33,546 bases of DNA from Chara braunii. Its lineage: Eukaryota > Streptophyta > Charophyceae > Charales > Characeae. The notes under the pieces are model-generated. The model saw nothing but the letters and a program-made list of their open reading frames with translations. It did not search any database and was not told where the DNA came from. Shown piece after piece: positions 10,673-19,447 of this stretch. The position numbers and the translations under genes are program-made. The DNA is taken from positions 6,977,985 through 7,011,530 of the forward strand of contig BFEA01000005.1 in the NCBI GenBank assembly GCA_003427395.1. The letters run 5' to 3'. Every line of letters begins with the position of its first letter. Within the stretch, counting starts at the first letter, position 1.

Positions 10673-10941
10673 GTTTTACGGCTACGACTTCTCGAACTCC
10701 CCAGGACTTCTACTCGACAGGTTTTTACAGATCGAACCCCTGCTACCTACGGACCATACGACAGTCTACCAACTGTTACAAATACACAGGTCACGGGTTC
10801 AACTCTCGAGGTCGACACAGATACTGTACACAGGTAAGGCAAGGACTAGGGATTGAGCCCTGGGATCTCCATCAGCTACGGTGAACTGGTGAATACCATT
10901 TCACTCTCGCCGACCTAAATCCCAGGTCCTCCGAGAATAAC

Positions 10942-11418
10942 TCAGTCCAAGGCAGGACCTTTTCCTTTCTTATCTCTTTCATAGGCTCTAACTATGTCGG
11001 GAACTATCTCTATAAGTTCTATTCTCGTAAGCCAGCGGTCGTCCTCTCGCTCCTGATAAGCAAATCGGACCTTATACCGTTTCTGTGGACGACCTCTACC
11101 TCCTGTTCTAAACACATCTTCACCTACGATGCCGTCAATGTCGTACCTTCCGTCCATGTCCGGAGGGATCATGGACTGTCTAGATGGAAACTGTTGACTT
11201 GTAACACACGGCGACAACTTTGATGCCTGAAACACAGGGTAGGTATGGAGGTGTGTTGGTATCTCTACTGTATAGGATGACCCATCCTCTCCACCCTTGA
11301 CTTCTAGAACGGGTCACGGTCCTCTATACGCGGGCAGTAACTTCTGCGAGATGTTTCCCTCAGGAGCAAACTTTTTGGACTTGACCCAGATTAAATCGCC
11401 TACTTGGAACTGTGACGG
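10942..11418 (-). pseudogene. Integrase C-terminal half of element B (left of insertion)
   Basis: The minus strand reads FQVGDLIWVKS, then the GPY/F module (LLPAYRGP, stop, PVLEVKG; later YPVFQASKLSP), then a basic tail ending KGKGPALD and a stop at 10942. One TGA (11314-11316) sits where the conserved Trp of GPW is expected. The frame ends exactly at 11418/11419, where the 20.7-kb element begins. The missing N-terminal part resumes at 32075 on the far side, with no residue lost. The family differs from element A, whose tail ends KGKCQIE. Confidence 0.9.
11415..11418. repeat. Target site duplication ACGG (left)
   Basis: ACGG directly precedes TGTCGCAC. The same ACGG directly follows GTGCGACA at 32075. 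Excising the element and one copy restores the Pro-Ser codons of element B's integrase. Confidence 0.85.
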
Positions 11419-11810
11419 TGTCGCACTTTTTCTAGTCGGGCCTCTTCAGGCGACCAGAAAGCCAACAGGCTGTCACGCAGGATTTTGTATATATTGTTTG
11501 CAATAAATAAAATAAATTAAATAAAACAAATCCCTTCCTGTTGTGTGCGTCCGGCTTCGAACGAGACCCTTGAATTGCGGTTTTCGTCGGTCCCCGGTCT
11601 TAGGAATCTTTTATTTTGATTCGGAACATCAAAGAATCATGCAAATAATATTCATAAAGTTCTGGTGTGTCATGCATTCATCAATTTTACCGTTTCTCTA
11701 GTTTTGAGAACTGTGACTGAACCATCAAAGAATGCAATCATCAAGCAAAGCAATGTAAAGAAGCAAGACTTACTGACTCGAGCAATGACAAAGTTAAATG
11801 AGGGAAGAGT
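11419..11810 (+). repeat. Left terminal inverted repeat, 392 bp
   Basis: It aligns without gaps to the reverse complement of 31683-32074 with about 17 mismatches (roughly 96% identity). It starts TGTCGCACTTTTTCTAG and contains an AATAAA-rich stretch (11501-11527). The inner edge fades after GAGGGAAGAG and has neither TG/CA nor a duplication of its own, so it is not a solo LTR. ORF A may begin inside it. Confidence 0.9.
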
Positions 11811-12096
11811 AAGGACCCGGATAGACCTGGATACATATGATGTGAGAATTTATGTTCCAAAAGAAAGAAGTATGGATGCAGAGTATGGGAGATGTTGGGG
11901 ATTTGCTGAAGAGGTTGTACTGAAAGAGAAAGAGAGACTGGAGAAGGAAAATAAATGTTTCACAGGATCTACTCGATTTACTGTCTTTGAGGGATTTTCA
12001 GCTCCTCTCTTACCTGATATTAATTTGTCAAGAGATGATTGGTCTGCAGTGGTTGAGTTTGCTCTGAAAGTGAGAAGAAATCAAAGAATGAAATGA
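11665..12096 (+). CDS. ORF A, accessory family 1
   Basis: A 143-residue frame that starts inside the left TIR. The equivalent frame in the right TIR meets an early TGA, so a later ATG (11786) is a possible start. No known domain. It has a beta-like segment (IDLDTYDVRIYVPK), a charged helix (EEVVLKEKERLEKENK) and an end block with FEGFSAPLLPDINLSRDDWSAVVEFALKVRR split by short loops. The same three blocks recur in ORF B and, less clearly, in ORF C and the 31-kb ORF, so this is a duplicated gene family. Its stop overlaps the start of ORF B as ATGA. Function unknown; it lies between the TIR and gag. Confidence 0.5.
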   Translation: MCHAFINFTVSLVLRTVTEPSKNAIIKQSNVKKQDLLTRAMTKLNEGRVRTRIDLDTYDVRIYVPKERSMDAEYGRCWGFAEEVVLKEKERLEKENKCFTGSTRFTVFEGFSAPLLPDINLSRDDWSAVVEFALKVRRNQRMK

Positions 12097-12587
12097 GTCA
12101 GCTCTACGTACCTCCAAGAAAGAAACCCTCGTTTAGACCGGTAAGAGGACATGGGAAGTTAAGTAAGACTGAATCAGATAAGCTTTTAAATTCCCTTAAT
12201 TCTATAACAAAGAGAGTTGTGATTCCCTATGAGATCGTAAGATATGAGGCTCTAAAGAATTCAAGCCGAGAGCAGGACAGTGTGTACGTTCTTACCTTTT
12301 ATTTTATTGACCTTGATGAGTATGATGTTGGGATCTACGTACCGAAACAAAGATTTGAAGAGTACAGAAAAGATTCATGCTGACAACGAGCGTCAGATAT
12401 TGTGCATGATGAGAAAAGCAGGTCAGAACGAGAAGGGGAAAACTTCTCATGGAGTACTTATATCAGACCTTTCGTTGGAATACCATCTCCTCCTGTTGAA
12501 GGACTTACTTTTTCGAGGGACAATTGGTCGGCCATGATAAATCTTGTATGGAAAGTGAAGAGGGCCGAAGAAGAGTACTCTCAGTAG
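12093..12587 (+). pseudogene. ORF B, accessory family 1, one internal TGA
   Basis: One frame of 164 codons broken only by TGA at 12381-12383. The N-terminus is basic (VPPRKKPSFRPVRGHGK). After a predicted helix come IDLDEYDVGIYVPK and, past the stop, IPSPPVEGLTFSRDNWSA and a KVKR end. These match ORF A block for block (IYVPK; SRDDWSA; KVRR). The TGA could have come from CGA. The start codon overlaps the stop of ORF A by four bases. B is longer than A at its N-terminus, so A may be truncated. Function unknown. Confidence 0.5.
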
Positions 12588-12589
12588 CA

Positions 12590-13095
12590 AGGATAAATAT
12601 TGTGAGGGACAAACTTTATGAGGTAAAGGGGTATGATAATCCCTTTGTTATCATGAGGCATGAGATTTACGGGATATGACATATAACGTTTCACATTCCT
12701 TGGTCAAGTTCTTGAACTCTGACAGTCTGGACGTGAGGGTTTACTCCTCAGCCTGTCTAGAGGAGGAAGTTGATTATTTGGAGTGTCTAAAAGGGGCGTA
12801 TATCAGTCTCGAGCGAACAAAAGAGTGGCTAGAGAAGTTAAGAAGAAAAGTGACATGGGGAGTGAGAGCAAGTGAATTTGAGAGACTCCCTGAGTTCTCA
12901 ATTGCTGATGGGTTCGAGGACAGGAGAGATTGGATGCCTCTGCTGGAGACTATTATCGAGGTTGGCAGAGCAAGAGAGAAAGACTCTATAGTGATGATAA
13001 AATCCCTACTTTTGAGTACCTTTGAGCACAGATTCGAGATCCCTGATTATGTCCAACCTGAGATTTATCTTTCAGATGTTGCCTATGATGGTTAA
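12590..13095 (+). pseudogene. ORF C, accessory family 1
   Basis: The clean frame is 12676-13095 (139 codons). Upstream, 12600-12675 reads coding-like in another frame (NPFVIMRHEIYGI), resembling VVIPYEIVRYEAL of ORF B, so the true gene probably starts near 12590 and has a frameshift at about 12670. Shared blocks are LDVRVYSS, then a charged helix (LERTKEWLEKLRRK), then FSIADGFEDRRDWMPLLE. Homology to A and B is by pattern, weaker than A to B. It ends two bases before the start of ORF D. Function unknown. Confidence 0.45.
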
Positions 13096-13097
13096 CA

Positions 13098-13388
13098 ATG
13101 CCCAACTTGGTTGAACAACTAACGTTTGAGGTTGTACTGGAAGGTAGAATAGTCAAGATAGAAGAGACTCTTTGGATCTCTAATTGAAACCTCTCAACCC
13201 TAGATGAGCTTGAGTTCCTGCAACCTTTCATTGATCAGATGAGAAATTTTGCCCTGAGAGTTGTCACTGATCAGACTGAGATTAGTTATTTATTAAAGGT
13301 GGTGAAAGTGAGAACTGTTGAGAGAATATCATACCATTCCTCGAGGGAACGAGTCTCTCTTACCAAAAGAATTAGCAACGAGCTGTAA
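13098..13388 (+). pseudogene. ORF D, accessory family 2, one internal TGA
   Basis: A 96-codon frame with a single TGA at 13185-13187. The first part is beta-like (LTFEVVLEGRIVKIEE) and the second helical (FLQPFIDQMRNFALRVV). It then has ISYLLKVVKVRTVE and ends in a basic segment (RERVSLTKRISN). ORF E has the same order (YIGRLRRIALSLI, IAYILYVQ, NEHVSLVRRVRN), so D and E look like tandem duplicates. It starts two bases after the stop of ORF C and ends three bases before ORF E. Function unknown. Confidence 0.45.
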
Positions 13389-13391
13389 GCA

Positions 13392-13664
13392 ATGCAATTT
13401 GATTATGAGATCATAGACTTGACACGATACTTTATGATTCGGGGTACTGTGAAAGGGTATAATAAAAGATTGAGTAGGGATGATGAGAGAGAATTGATTG
13501 AAACTTACATTGGAAGGCTGAGAAGGATTGCATTGTCACTGATCGCTATCCAGTCTATTATTGCGTACATTCTCTATGTACAAAATTCTCAAGGGGTAGA
13601 GCAGACGAGGGAGGAGAGAAACGAACATGTATCTCTGGTAAGAAGAGTGAGAAATTATAAATAA
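13392..13664 (+). CDS. ORF E, accessory family 2
   Basis: An intact 90-residue frame with no known domain. Predicted layout: strands (FDYEIIDLTRYFMIRGTV), an acidic/basic helix (DDERELIETYIGRLRRIAL), a hydrophobic stretch (SLIAIQSIIAYILYV) that could be buried or membrane-associated, and a charged tail. It aligns with ORF D over its whole length. It follows ORF D in the same frame as TAA GCA ATG and precedes gag by about 50 bp. Confidence 0.5.
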   Translation: MQFDYEIIDLTRYFMIRGTVKGYNKRLSRDDERELIETYIGRLRRIALSLIAIQSIIAYILYVQNSQGVEQTREERNEHVSLVRRVRNYK

Positions 13665-13716
13665 GAAAAGGAAGGGCAGGAATGACAGGGAGAGAAGAAA
13701 GTATAAGGGAGAGTCT

Positions 13717-14557
13717 ATGGTCAAGATTGCAGGACGAGGAAGACCGAGTTCTTCTGCAGGGACTAATGAGGAGGCTCTTGTAGGTGTTATACGGGAACTG
13801 GTAGAGAGAGTTGACACTATAAAAGAAGGGTCAGATATTGCAAGAGCAAAGAGGCCAGATGAGAGGATTAAATGCTTCAGAGGGCCTCAAGTAAATGATT
13901 TCTTAGATGAGCATGAATTATTTGGGCTCAGTTATGGCTGGACAGAGAAGCAACAACTTAAACATCTTTTATCTTATTGTGACACTGACTCGAGGTTGGT
14001 TGTTTAAGAACTGACGGAAGGGGCTACTACATGGGAGGAGGTCAAAAAAATAATGAGAAGATGTTCCGACTACTACCAAGAATCTCCTCAACATCAGAAG
14101 AACTAAATATGATACTTTCAATGTTTTCCTTCAGACCTTTATCAGAACGACCAAAAGAATTTCATACTTGGATGAGGCTCAGAAATGTCATATTTTCCTG
14201 ACCAATTTCACTGAAAGGAAGACTGTTCTTAATCAGGCTCAACACTATCCTCTCAGATGGGATGAAATGGTTGCAATTGTTAGAACCCTACCTACGGTCT
14301 CTCACAAGAAGTGGTCGTTGGATCAGATCAGTACATTGGCCAAAGATTGGGAGACTGAGAATGGTATAAACAGGGGGAACAACTTGAGTGTTGAAAATAT
14401 TATTCAAAGGGTCATGGCTAATTATATGCCTGCCAATCATGTTGTGGATCAGAAAGGGAAGAAAAAGGCGGAGAGTGATGATGATGAGGATGATGATGAT
14501 GATGATGATGAAAACTATGGTAAGAGAGGGGATTCCTCCAGACCCCGAAAGAATTAA
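13717..14557 (+). pseudogene. gag: Gag (capsid part) of the internal Gypsy-type element
   Basis: It starts MVKIAGRGRPSSSAG, then a helix (EEALVGVIRELVERVDTI) and a capsid-like region (IKCFRGPQVNDFLDEHELFGLSYGW). In-frame TAA at 14005-14007 stands where CAA would fit. A frame change near 14060-14170 leads to EFHTWMRLRN and FLTNFTERK. It ends with an Asp/Glu run encoded by (GAT)n at 14478-14510 and a TAA at 14555-14557. It would form the particle that packages element RNA. Broken, so not functional as it stands. Confidence 0.75.
14478..14510. repeat. (GAT)n trinucleotide repeat within gag
   Basis: Imperfect GATGATGAG/GATGAT run encoding an Asp/Glu stretch just before the zinc knuckle. Confidence 0.8.
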
Positions 14558-14802
14558 GGGAATGGTAAAAAAAGGAACAGAGAGAAAAGGAAGTACGACG
14601 AGCGACCAAGGAAATTTTTTGTCTGTTATTATTGTGGTGAAGGAGGTCACACAACCACTTACTGTAAGTCATTGGAAGGGGATGTGAAGAGTGGGGTGGC
14701 AAAGAAGAATGCAATGAGTCATATTTGTGACAGTTCATGGAACAAATTAGATCCATACATCCTGGAGGTATGCGACTTCTTGCTCTTAAGCATGATGAAA
14801 AA
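14558..14802 (+). pseudogene. gag: Gag nucleocapsid zinc knuckle
   Basis: In the same frame as the capsid part, just past the TAA at 14555, a basic stretch (KKRNREKRKYDERPRK) is followed by CYYCGEGGHTTTYC at 14624-14665, a perfect C-X2-C-X4-H-X4-C knuckle that binds nucleic acid. The frame closes near 14802. The knuckle confirms this is gag, and the order capsid, knuckle, protease is standard for Gypsy. Confidence 0.88.
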
Positions 14803-15540
14803 ATGAAGAAAAAGAAGAAAAGAAAGGCTAATGTGAATGTTCATACTTTCGTAAGCGAACTGCCTAAGGGACTCACACAAGAGTCTGATGATTCACTTGC
14901 CTTTATTGAGTTGCCCCGACGGTCTCTCTCTTTAGTGGAGGACGTGACTGATGACATCATTCCAGGCAGTTTTTCGTTCGGAGAGAATTCTACTCCTCAT
15001 ATTTCCTCTGAGTTGGCAATATTTTCTCCTAACAGGCCTACTTGTTCGGCTAACATGATGTCATTTGAATGTAACTTACCACCAGAACTTGTTATGGAAC
15101 CGGACACAGTGATTGGGGAAGTGAGGAATGTTCATGCACATTTAACCTCTCAAATGATAGAGAGAAAAAAAAAAAAAGGTCGAGGAGGCTCTGATTGAAA
15201 TTCTTAATGATCAAGAACCAGAACCTTTAACCAAGAGAATTGAGCAAGGGAAAAATATAAAATTTATACTCAAGAGTGAACTAGAGGATGAAACAGTAAT
15301 TACTGATGTAATTACTAAGATGTTGGAAGAAATAAAGGTGGCGTTGTCCTTTAAGAAGACAATGACACTAGCGCCTAAGTTGAGAGAGGAATTGAAGAAA
15401 TTAATTGAGAAGAAAATGATGAAAGTTAACTACTTGGGATGAGTCTTTCCTAGTCAGGTTAACAAGACTCTGCCCGGATGTAAGATGAGATTCACAACCA
15501 TGGGTTTAACGATCTATATTAATCAAGTGAAAATCTGAGT
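14737..15540 (+). pseudogene. Gag-pol linker
   Basis: Lys-rich start (MKKKKKRKANVNVHTF), then an acidic, Ser-rich stretch with no known domain up to a run of 13 A (15165-15177). After it, the coding-like frame moves by one base and continues (EEALIEILNDQEPEPLTKRI, then a helical KLREELKKLIEKKMM). TGA codons at 15447-15449 and 15536-15538 interrupt it. It joins the knuckle to the protease. Confidence 0.55.
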
Positions 15541-15829
15541 CTTAGTGGATTCTGGGGCGGAGATGATACTTATCTCTCAGAAGGCAATGGAGGTCTGTCG
15601 TCTGACTATTGATAGGTCTGCGATGCAAACGCTAACCAATATTGCTGGAGAGTTCTTCGTGGATGGATTTATTGATCATCTGCCTATTAAAGTTGGGTTG
15701 ATGGCAGTCGAGCTGGGATTCGTGATACCAGACTTGGATCATGACTGTACTCTGGGCACTTCGTTCTTACGCAGGATGGAGGCTGTCCAGTTCTTCAGTC
15801 ATGAAGGGTCATCGTGGATCAGTCTGTAA
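15541..15829 (+). pseudogene. Retroviral-type aspartic protease
   Basis: Active site VLVDSGAEM at 15542-15568, with the catalytic Asp at 15548-15550, followed by a flap-like region and FVIPDLDHDCTLGTSFL, which is the second half of a pepsin-like monomer (usually ILGxDFL). It would cut the gag-pol polyprotein. The frame ends at TAA 15827-15829, where CAA would give Gln and the frame would continue (DPETAQEQTF). No start of its own, since it is part of the polyprotein. Confidence 0.85.
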
Positions 15830-16175
15830 GACCCGGAAACTGCACAAGAGCAGACTTTCGTGGTCTGTCCGCCTTACCATCACAAACACAAGATATCAGT
15901 CAATTCAATTAGAAGGGAAAAGTCTGTTGAGAGGGTAAGAAAGATCAAGGGAAAAGATAAACAAGAATTTAAGGAGGAAGTCTCAGTTGATATCAATCAG
16001 ATTTCAACGATGGTAAAAGCCCTTGGTAAACTCAAAGACGAAGATGGGCAGATTGAGGCATTTAAGAAGCCTGTTGAGACTGCCAAAGGTAGGAAAATGG
16101 AATTGAAGTTTGCAACAACTCATCCTTTTTTAGGAAAATGATCACTGAGTCAAAAAAAAAAATAAGCCCAAGGGG
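15830..16175 (+). pseudogene. Protease-RT connector
   Basis: The frame continues from the protease past the TAA and reads through a basic stretch (KISVNSIRREKSVERVRKIKGK) to a TGA at 16139-16141. A run of 11 A (16152-16162) follows, and beyond it the open frame is shifted by one base into the RT. No domain. Confidence 0.5.
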
Positions 16176-17522
16176 GTGAAGAAGAACCCGGTGACAGTCC
16201 TAATAGAAAAAAATTATGACGAGACACTGAAAAAAGAAAGGAGAATTATTAAGGCATTAAGAGAATCTGCGAAATTTGGGAACAGAGTCACCAAGGAAAA
16301 GTTTGACACGATGAAGATAGATTCTGATCAATTTATTCCGCCTAAAGAGAAGGAATATATCTTCAAAGTGTGTCAAGAGTTCTCGGGTGCATTCTATTTT
16401 AATGATGAAGAAAGAGGGCGGTTGAATGTGAATATGATTAAGATGGCGAAAATCTGGACAGTTGATCACATCCTGTGGAATGACAGACCGACTAAGTACG
16501 CCCCGAAAGAGGAAGCGGAAGTGGTAAAGTATCTTGACAATAAAATTGCATTTAATGTTGTTGAACCTGCTGATGGACCGTATGCTAACCACTGGTTTTG
16601 CTTCTGGAAACCAGGGGGTGGACTGAGATGGATACAAAATCTCCAGAAACTCAACTCTGTAACGGTACGTGATGCACGTAGCCTCCCTAATGCTGATCTC
16701 CTTTCTGAATTCTTTGTTGGTCGATGCATTTATTCTTTAATTGATTTATATTCTGACTATGATCAGTTCCCTGTTGATCCCACTAGCCGGCCAAAAATGA
16801 TTGTCATGCACACGCCAAGAGACCTCATTCAGATGTGCGCGATGCCTCAAGGTTGGACTAGTGGTGTGGCAGTGGTTGAGAGGGATATGATCGAAGTCAT
16901 GCAGGATATCTCGCCTGAGATAACCAATTTTTATATTGATGATAATCCTATGAAATGATCTATGGTAAGAGATGAGACTTTGGTTGGGGATGGCGTCAGA
17001 AAATTTGTCTGGGAGCATGCTGAAGATGTAAAGTTGGTCCTAGAGAGACTTCAGAAGTATAATATGACTGCCAGTGGACCAAAGTCACTTCACTTCCACG
17101 CGGAGATCACAATTTTGGGCTTCAGATGTTTCTCCAATGGTAGGAGCCCCGACCCCAAAAAAATAGACAAGATTTTGAACTGGCCCCTTCCCCTCAAGCG
17201 GGTGACAGATGTCAGGAGTTTCCTGGGTGTCTGTGGGTTTTGGATGATTTTTATACCTCATTTTGATACTCTTGCAAAACCTTTGAGGGAAATGGTGAGA
17301 CAAGGGGCTGACTTATCTTGGACTGAGAAAAGACAGACTGATGCAAAAACTTTACAAGAAAAATTAAAAGATGGGGGTGTTGTGTTGGGAGTGCCTTTCT
17401 ATGATGATGAGGAAGGAAAACCCTTCATCATCGAGGCAGATGAAGGATCAGTTGCTCTGGGTGATGTACTCGTACAGAAGGATGAGAATGGTAGAGAAAA
17501 ACCTCTAAGGTTTGAGAGTTGA
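16176..17522 (+). pseudogene. Ty3/Gypsy reverse transcriptase
   Basis: The first frame (to TGA 16956-16958) holds the fingers and palm: KPGGGLRWIQNLQKLN, motif A SLIDLYSDYDQF, AMPQGW, and the active site YIDD at 16932-16943. After the TGA the same frame runs to 17522 with FVWEHAEDVKLVLERL, ILGFRCFSNG, RSFLGVCGFW and the start of RNase H (FIIEADEG, first catalytic Asp). All catalytic Asp residues are present. Only two stops break it: TGA at 16956-16958 and at 17520-17522. RT with RNase H copies element RNA into DNA. Confidence 0.9.
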
Positions 17523-17810
17523 ACTTTCAACTCCACAGAAAGAGGCTACACCCAATTCAGGAAAGAGCTATTGGTCGTTATCCACTGTCTAAGGTGCTTC
17601 AGACACTATATCCTTGGAAGAAGATTCATTCAAATAACTGATGCATCCGCTGTGACTGGTGCAATTAAGAAGCACCAACAAGTAGATCCAACAGTGAGCA
17701 GATGGATAACCTTCATTTGGACCTTTGATTTTGTTTTGGAAAAGATTCCAACTAAGAAGAACAGAGCAGATGACCTAAGTCGAATCGAATGGAGGAAAAA
17801 TGAAGAAGAA
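17523..17810 (+). pseudogene. RNase H domain (main part)
   Basis: It continues in frame from the RT past the TGA at 17520: NSTERGYTQFRKELLVV (catalytic Glu), HYILGRRFIQITDAS (Asp), and NRADDLSRIEW (last Asp). The four acidic residues of RNase H are all in place. The TGA just before it stands where CGA (Arg of FESR) is expected. Confidence 0.85.
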
Positions 17811-18878
17811 GAAGATATTGAAGGAACTATTGAAGAATCTTCTTATGTTGATAATTTTCTGGATGAGAAAGATGATGAAGATTATGAAGTACCAAGCTCC
17901 TATAAGTGGAGTTTAAGGTCTGAAGAAAGAGACAACTGGAGAGAAATCCTTGATGCCTATGTTTATGAATCAATTCTCGGAAAAGAAGAGGAGGAAGAAC
18001 AGAATGACTGGTATGCAAAGATCAATGCAGCAGTTGTCGTAGTCCATGAGATAGGGGAAAGTTTAGGCTCAAAGAATGAAGAAGAAGGTGAGAAGAAAGA
18101 GAAAGATATATCATTTATCTTTGAAGAGTACGATGAAATTTACCAAGAGATTGAGAAGAAAATTGAGAAAGAACAGTTGAAGAAATATTATTGTAAGAAT
18201 CTAAGGAAAAAGTTCAGGTTAAAGCGAGGTCACCTCTTTGTGGATGACAAGAGAGGACTGCCTCCATTAAGAGTAGTCTGTGGGAAAGAAAGACAATTGA
18301 AAATAATTGTTGCTCTACATGAGGGTTTTATTGGTGGCCATAGAGTTGCTGAAGCAACCTACTCTAAGACAGTTAAACTTTACTTCTGGCATGGCATGAG
18401 AGATATGGTCTACATATTTTGTAAGTCATGTGTGTTATGTCAAAAGAGGTCTACTACAAGGATGATTGAGCCTTTATTTCCTACTATCTTGGTAAAACCA
18501 GGCAGCAGAGTTCATGTAGACCTCATCACCATGTCATTAGGCAAAGGAGGGATGAGGTACATTTTGAACATGAGGGATAAGTTTTTCGGCTATGTTGAGG
18601 TAAAGGCTCTGAGAAGGAAGACAGCCGAGCAAGTGAAAGATTGGATAGAAGAAGTATATCTCAGATATCTCTTCATCCGAAAGTTTGTCTCAGATAGAGG
18701 GTCTGAATTAAAAAATGAGGTTGTAAGAAGAACCACTATCAGACTGGGAGTTAGAATTCGGTATGTAACTACTTACCATCCTCAAGGAAATGCGCCGGTC
18801 GAGAGAGGTCACAGAACTCTGAAAGATTCATTGGTAAATAGTATGAGGCGAACCTCAGTAATTGGCCAAAGGTATTGA
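17811..18878 (+). CDS. Ty3/Gypsy integrase, zinc finger and catalytic core
   Basis: An open frame continuous with RNase H. After an acidic, Glu-rich linker (17800-18200) comes the HHCC finger: His codons at 18318 and 18339, then CVLC at 18429-18440. The core has Asp at 18519-18521 (HVDL), Asp at 18693-18695 (SDRG) and Glu at 18801-18803 (PVERG), giving a perfect D-X35-E. So the catalytic machinery is complete, unlike in element A. The frame is lost near 18845 and resumes one frame over as NWPKVLRVAVYAD. It may be the enzyme that once inserted this element with a 4-bp duplication. Confidence 0.92.
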   Translation, partial: EDIEGTIEESSYVDNFLDEKDDEDYEVPSSYKWSLRSEERDNWREILDAYVYESILGKEEEEEQNDWYAKINAAVVVVHEIGESLGSKNEEEGEKKEKDISFIFEEYDEIYQEIEKKIEKEQLKKYYCKNLRKKFRLKRGHLFVDDKRGLPPLRVVCGKERQLKIIVALHEGFIGGHRVAEATYSKTVKLYFWHGMRDMVYIFCKSCVLCQKRSTTRMIEPLFPTILVKPGSRVHVDLITMSLGKGGMRYILNMRDKFFGYVEVKALRRKTAEQVKDWIEEVYLRYLFIRKFVSDRGSELKNEVVRRTTIRLGVRIRYVTTYHPQGNAPVERGHRTLKDSLVNSMRRTSVIGQRY

Positions 18879-19447
18879 GAGTTGCTGTCTATGCTGACAA
18901 CATCACTGTCAAGAGGGCTACTGGTTATGCTCCATTTACCCTGTGGTATGGTTAATATACTACCTTGCCTATTGAGAACATTGTCAATACATGGTCAAGT
19001 CAAGAGAGTGACAAAGACTATTCTATTTCAGAGATTCTTCAGATCGGAATGAGACAGATATCAAAGGTTGATCAAGCAGTAATGAATGCTGCAGAACGAA
19101 TGACAACCAGCAGATTGTCAGATCAAGAGAGATGGAACAAAAAGAGATACATCACGAAAGAGAAGCTGAAAATCGGTGATGTTGTTCTCCTATTCGACAG
19201 TTCTCTTGAAACTTACTGGACTAAACGATTGGAGTCCAGATGGCTCGGTCCTTACAGGATTACAGGAGAACCAGAAGGCAAAGTCTATGAGATATCTGAG
19301 GTGGATGACTCAAGAGTCCACGACATGGTATCAAGATCAAGACTTCGTAAGTTTATCTTCAGAGACCCTGACCTAGTTCCCACAATGACCGGAAAGAAAG
19401 GAAAGAAAGGACAATCATCCAACAAGAAGGCAGTTTCGGAAAATTAA
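18879..19447 (+). pseudogene. Integrase C-terminal domain
   Basis: A shifted continuation of the integrase: NITVKRATGYAPFTLWYG, a TAA at 18953-18955 where Gln fits (YGQYTTLPIE), then an open frame to the stop at 19447. It contains KLKIGDVVLLFDS, the GPY/F module RWLGPYRITG and SRSRLRKF, and a Lys-rich tail (KKGKKGQSSNKK) without a chromodomain. Transcription on the plus strand ends somewhere after this. Confidence 0.85.

Larger units (their letters stand above)
9638..10941. other. No gene recognised; likely LTR or leader DNA
   Basis: This lies between the gag start of element A and the integrase stop of element B, so it should hold the 5' LTR of A and/or the 3' LTR of B. A minus-strand TATA box is at 10343-10349 and a (CA)n run at 10128-10156. 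A unit of about 33 bp (TAGCAGCTACGACCTTGACC) is present twice at 10609-10672. I could not match LTR ends. Confidence 0.35.

Noticed and set aside
14288-14756. Minus-strand frames with Ile-, His- and Pro-rich runs
   Set aside because: They are antisense of the (GAT)n acidic run of gag.
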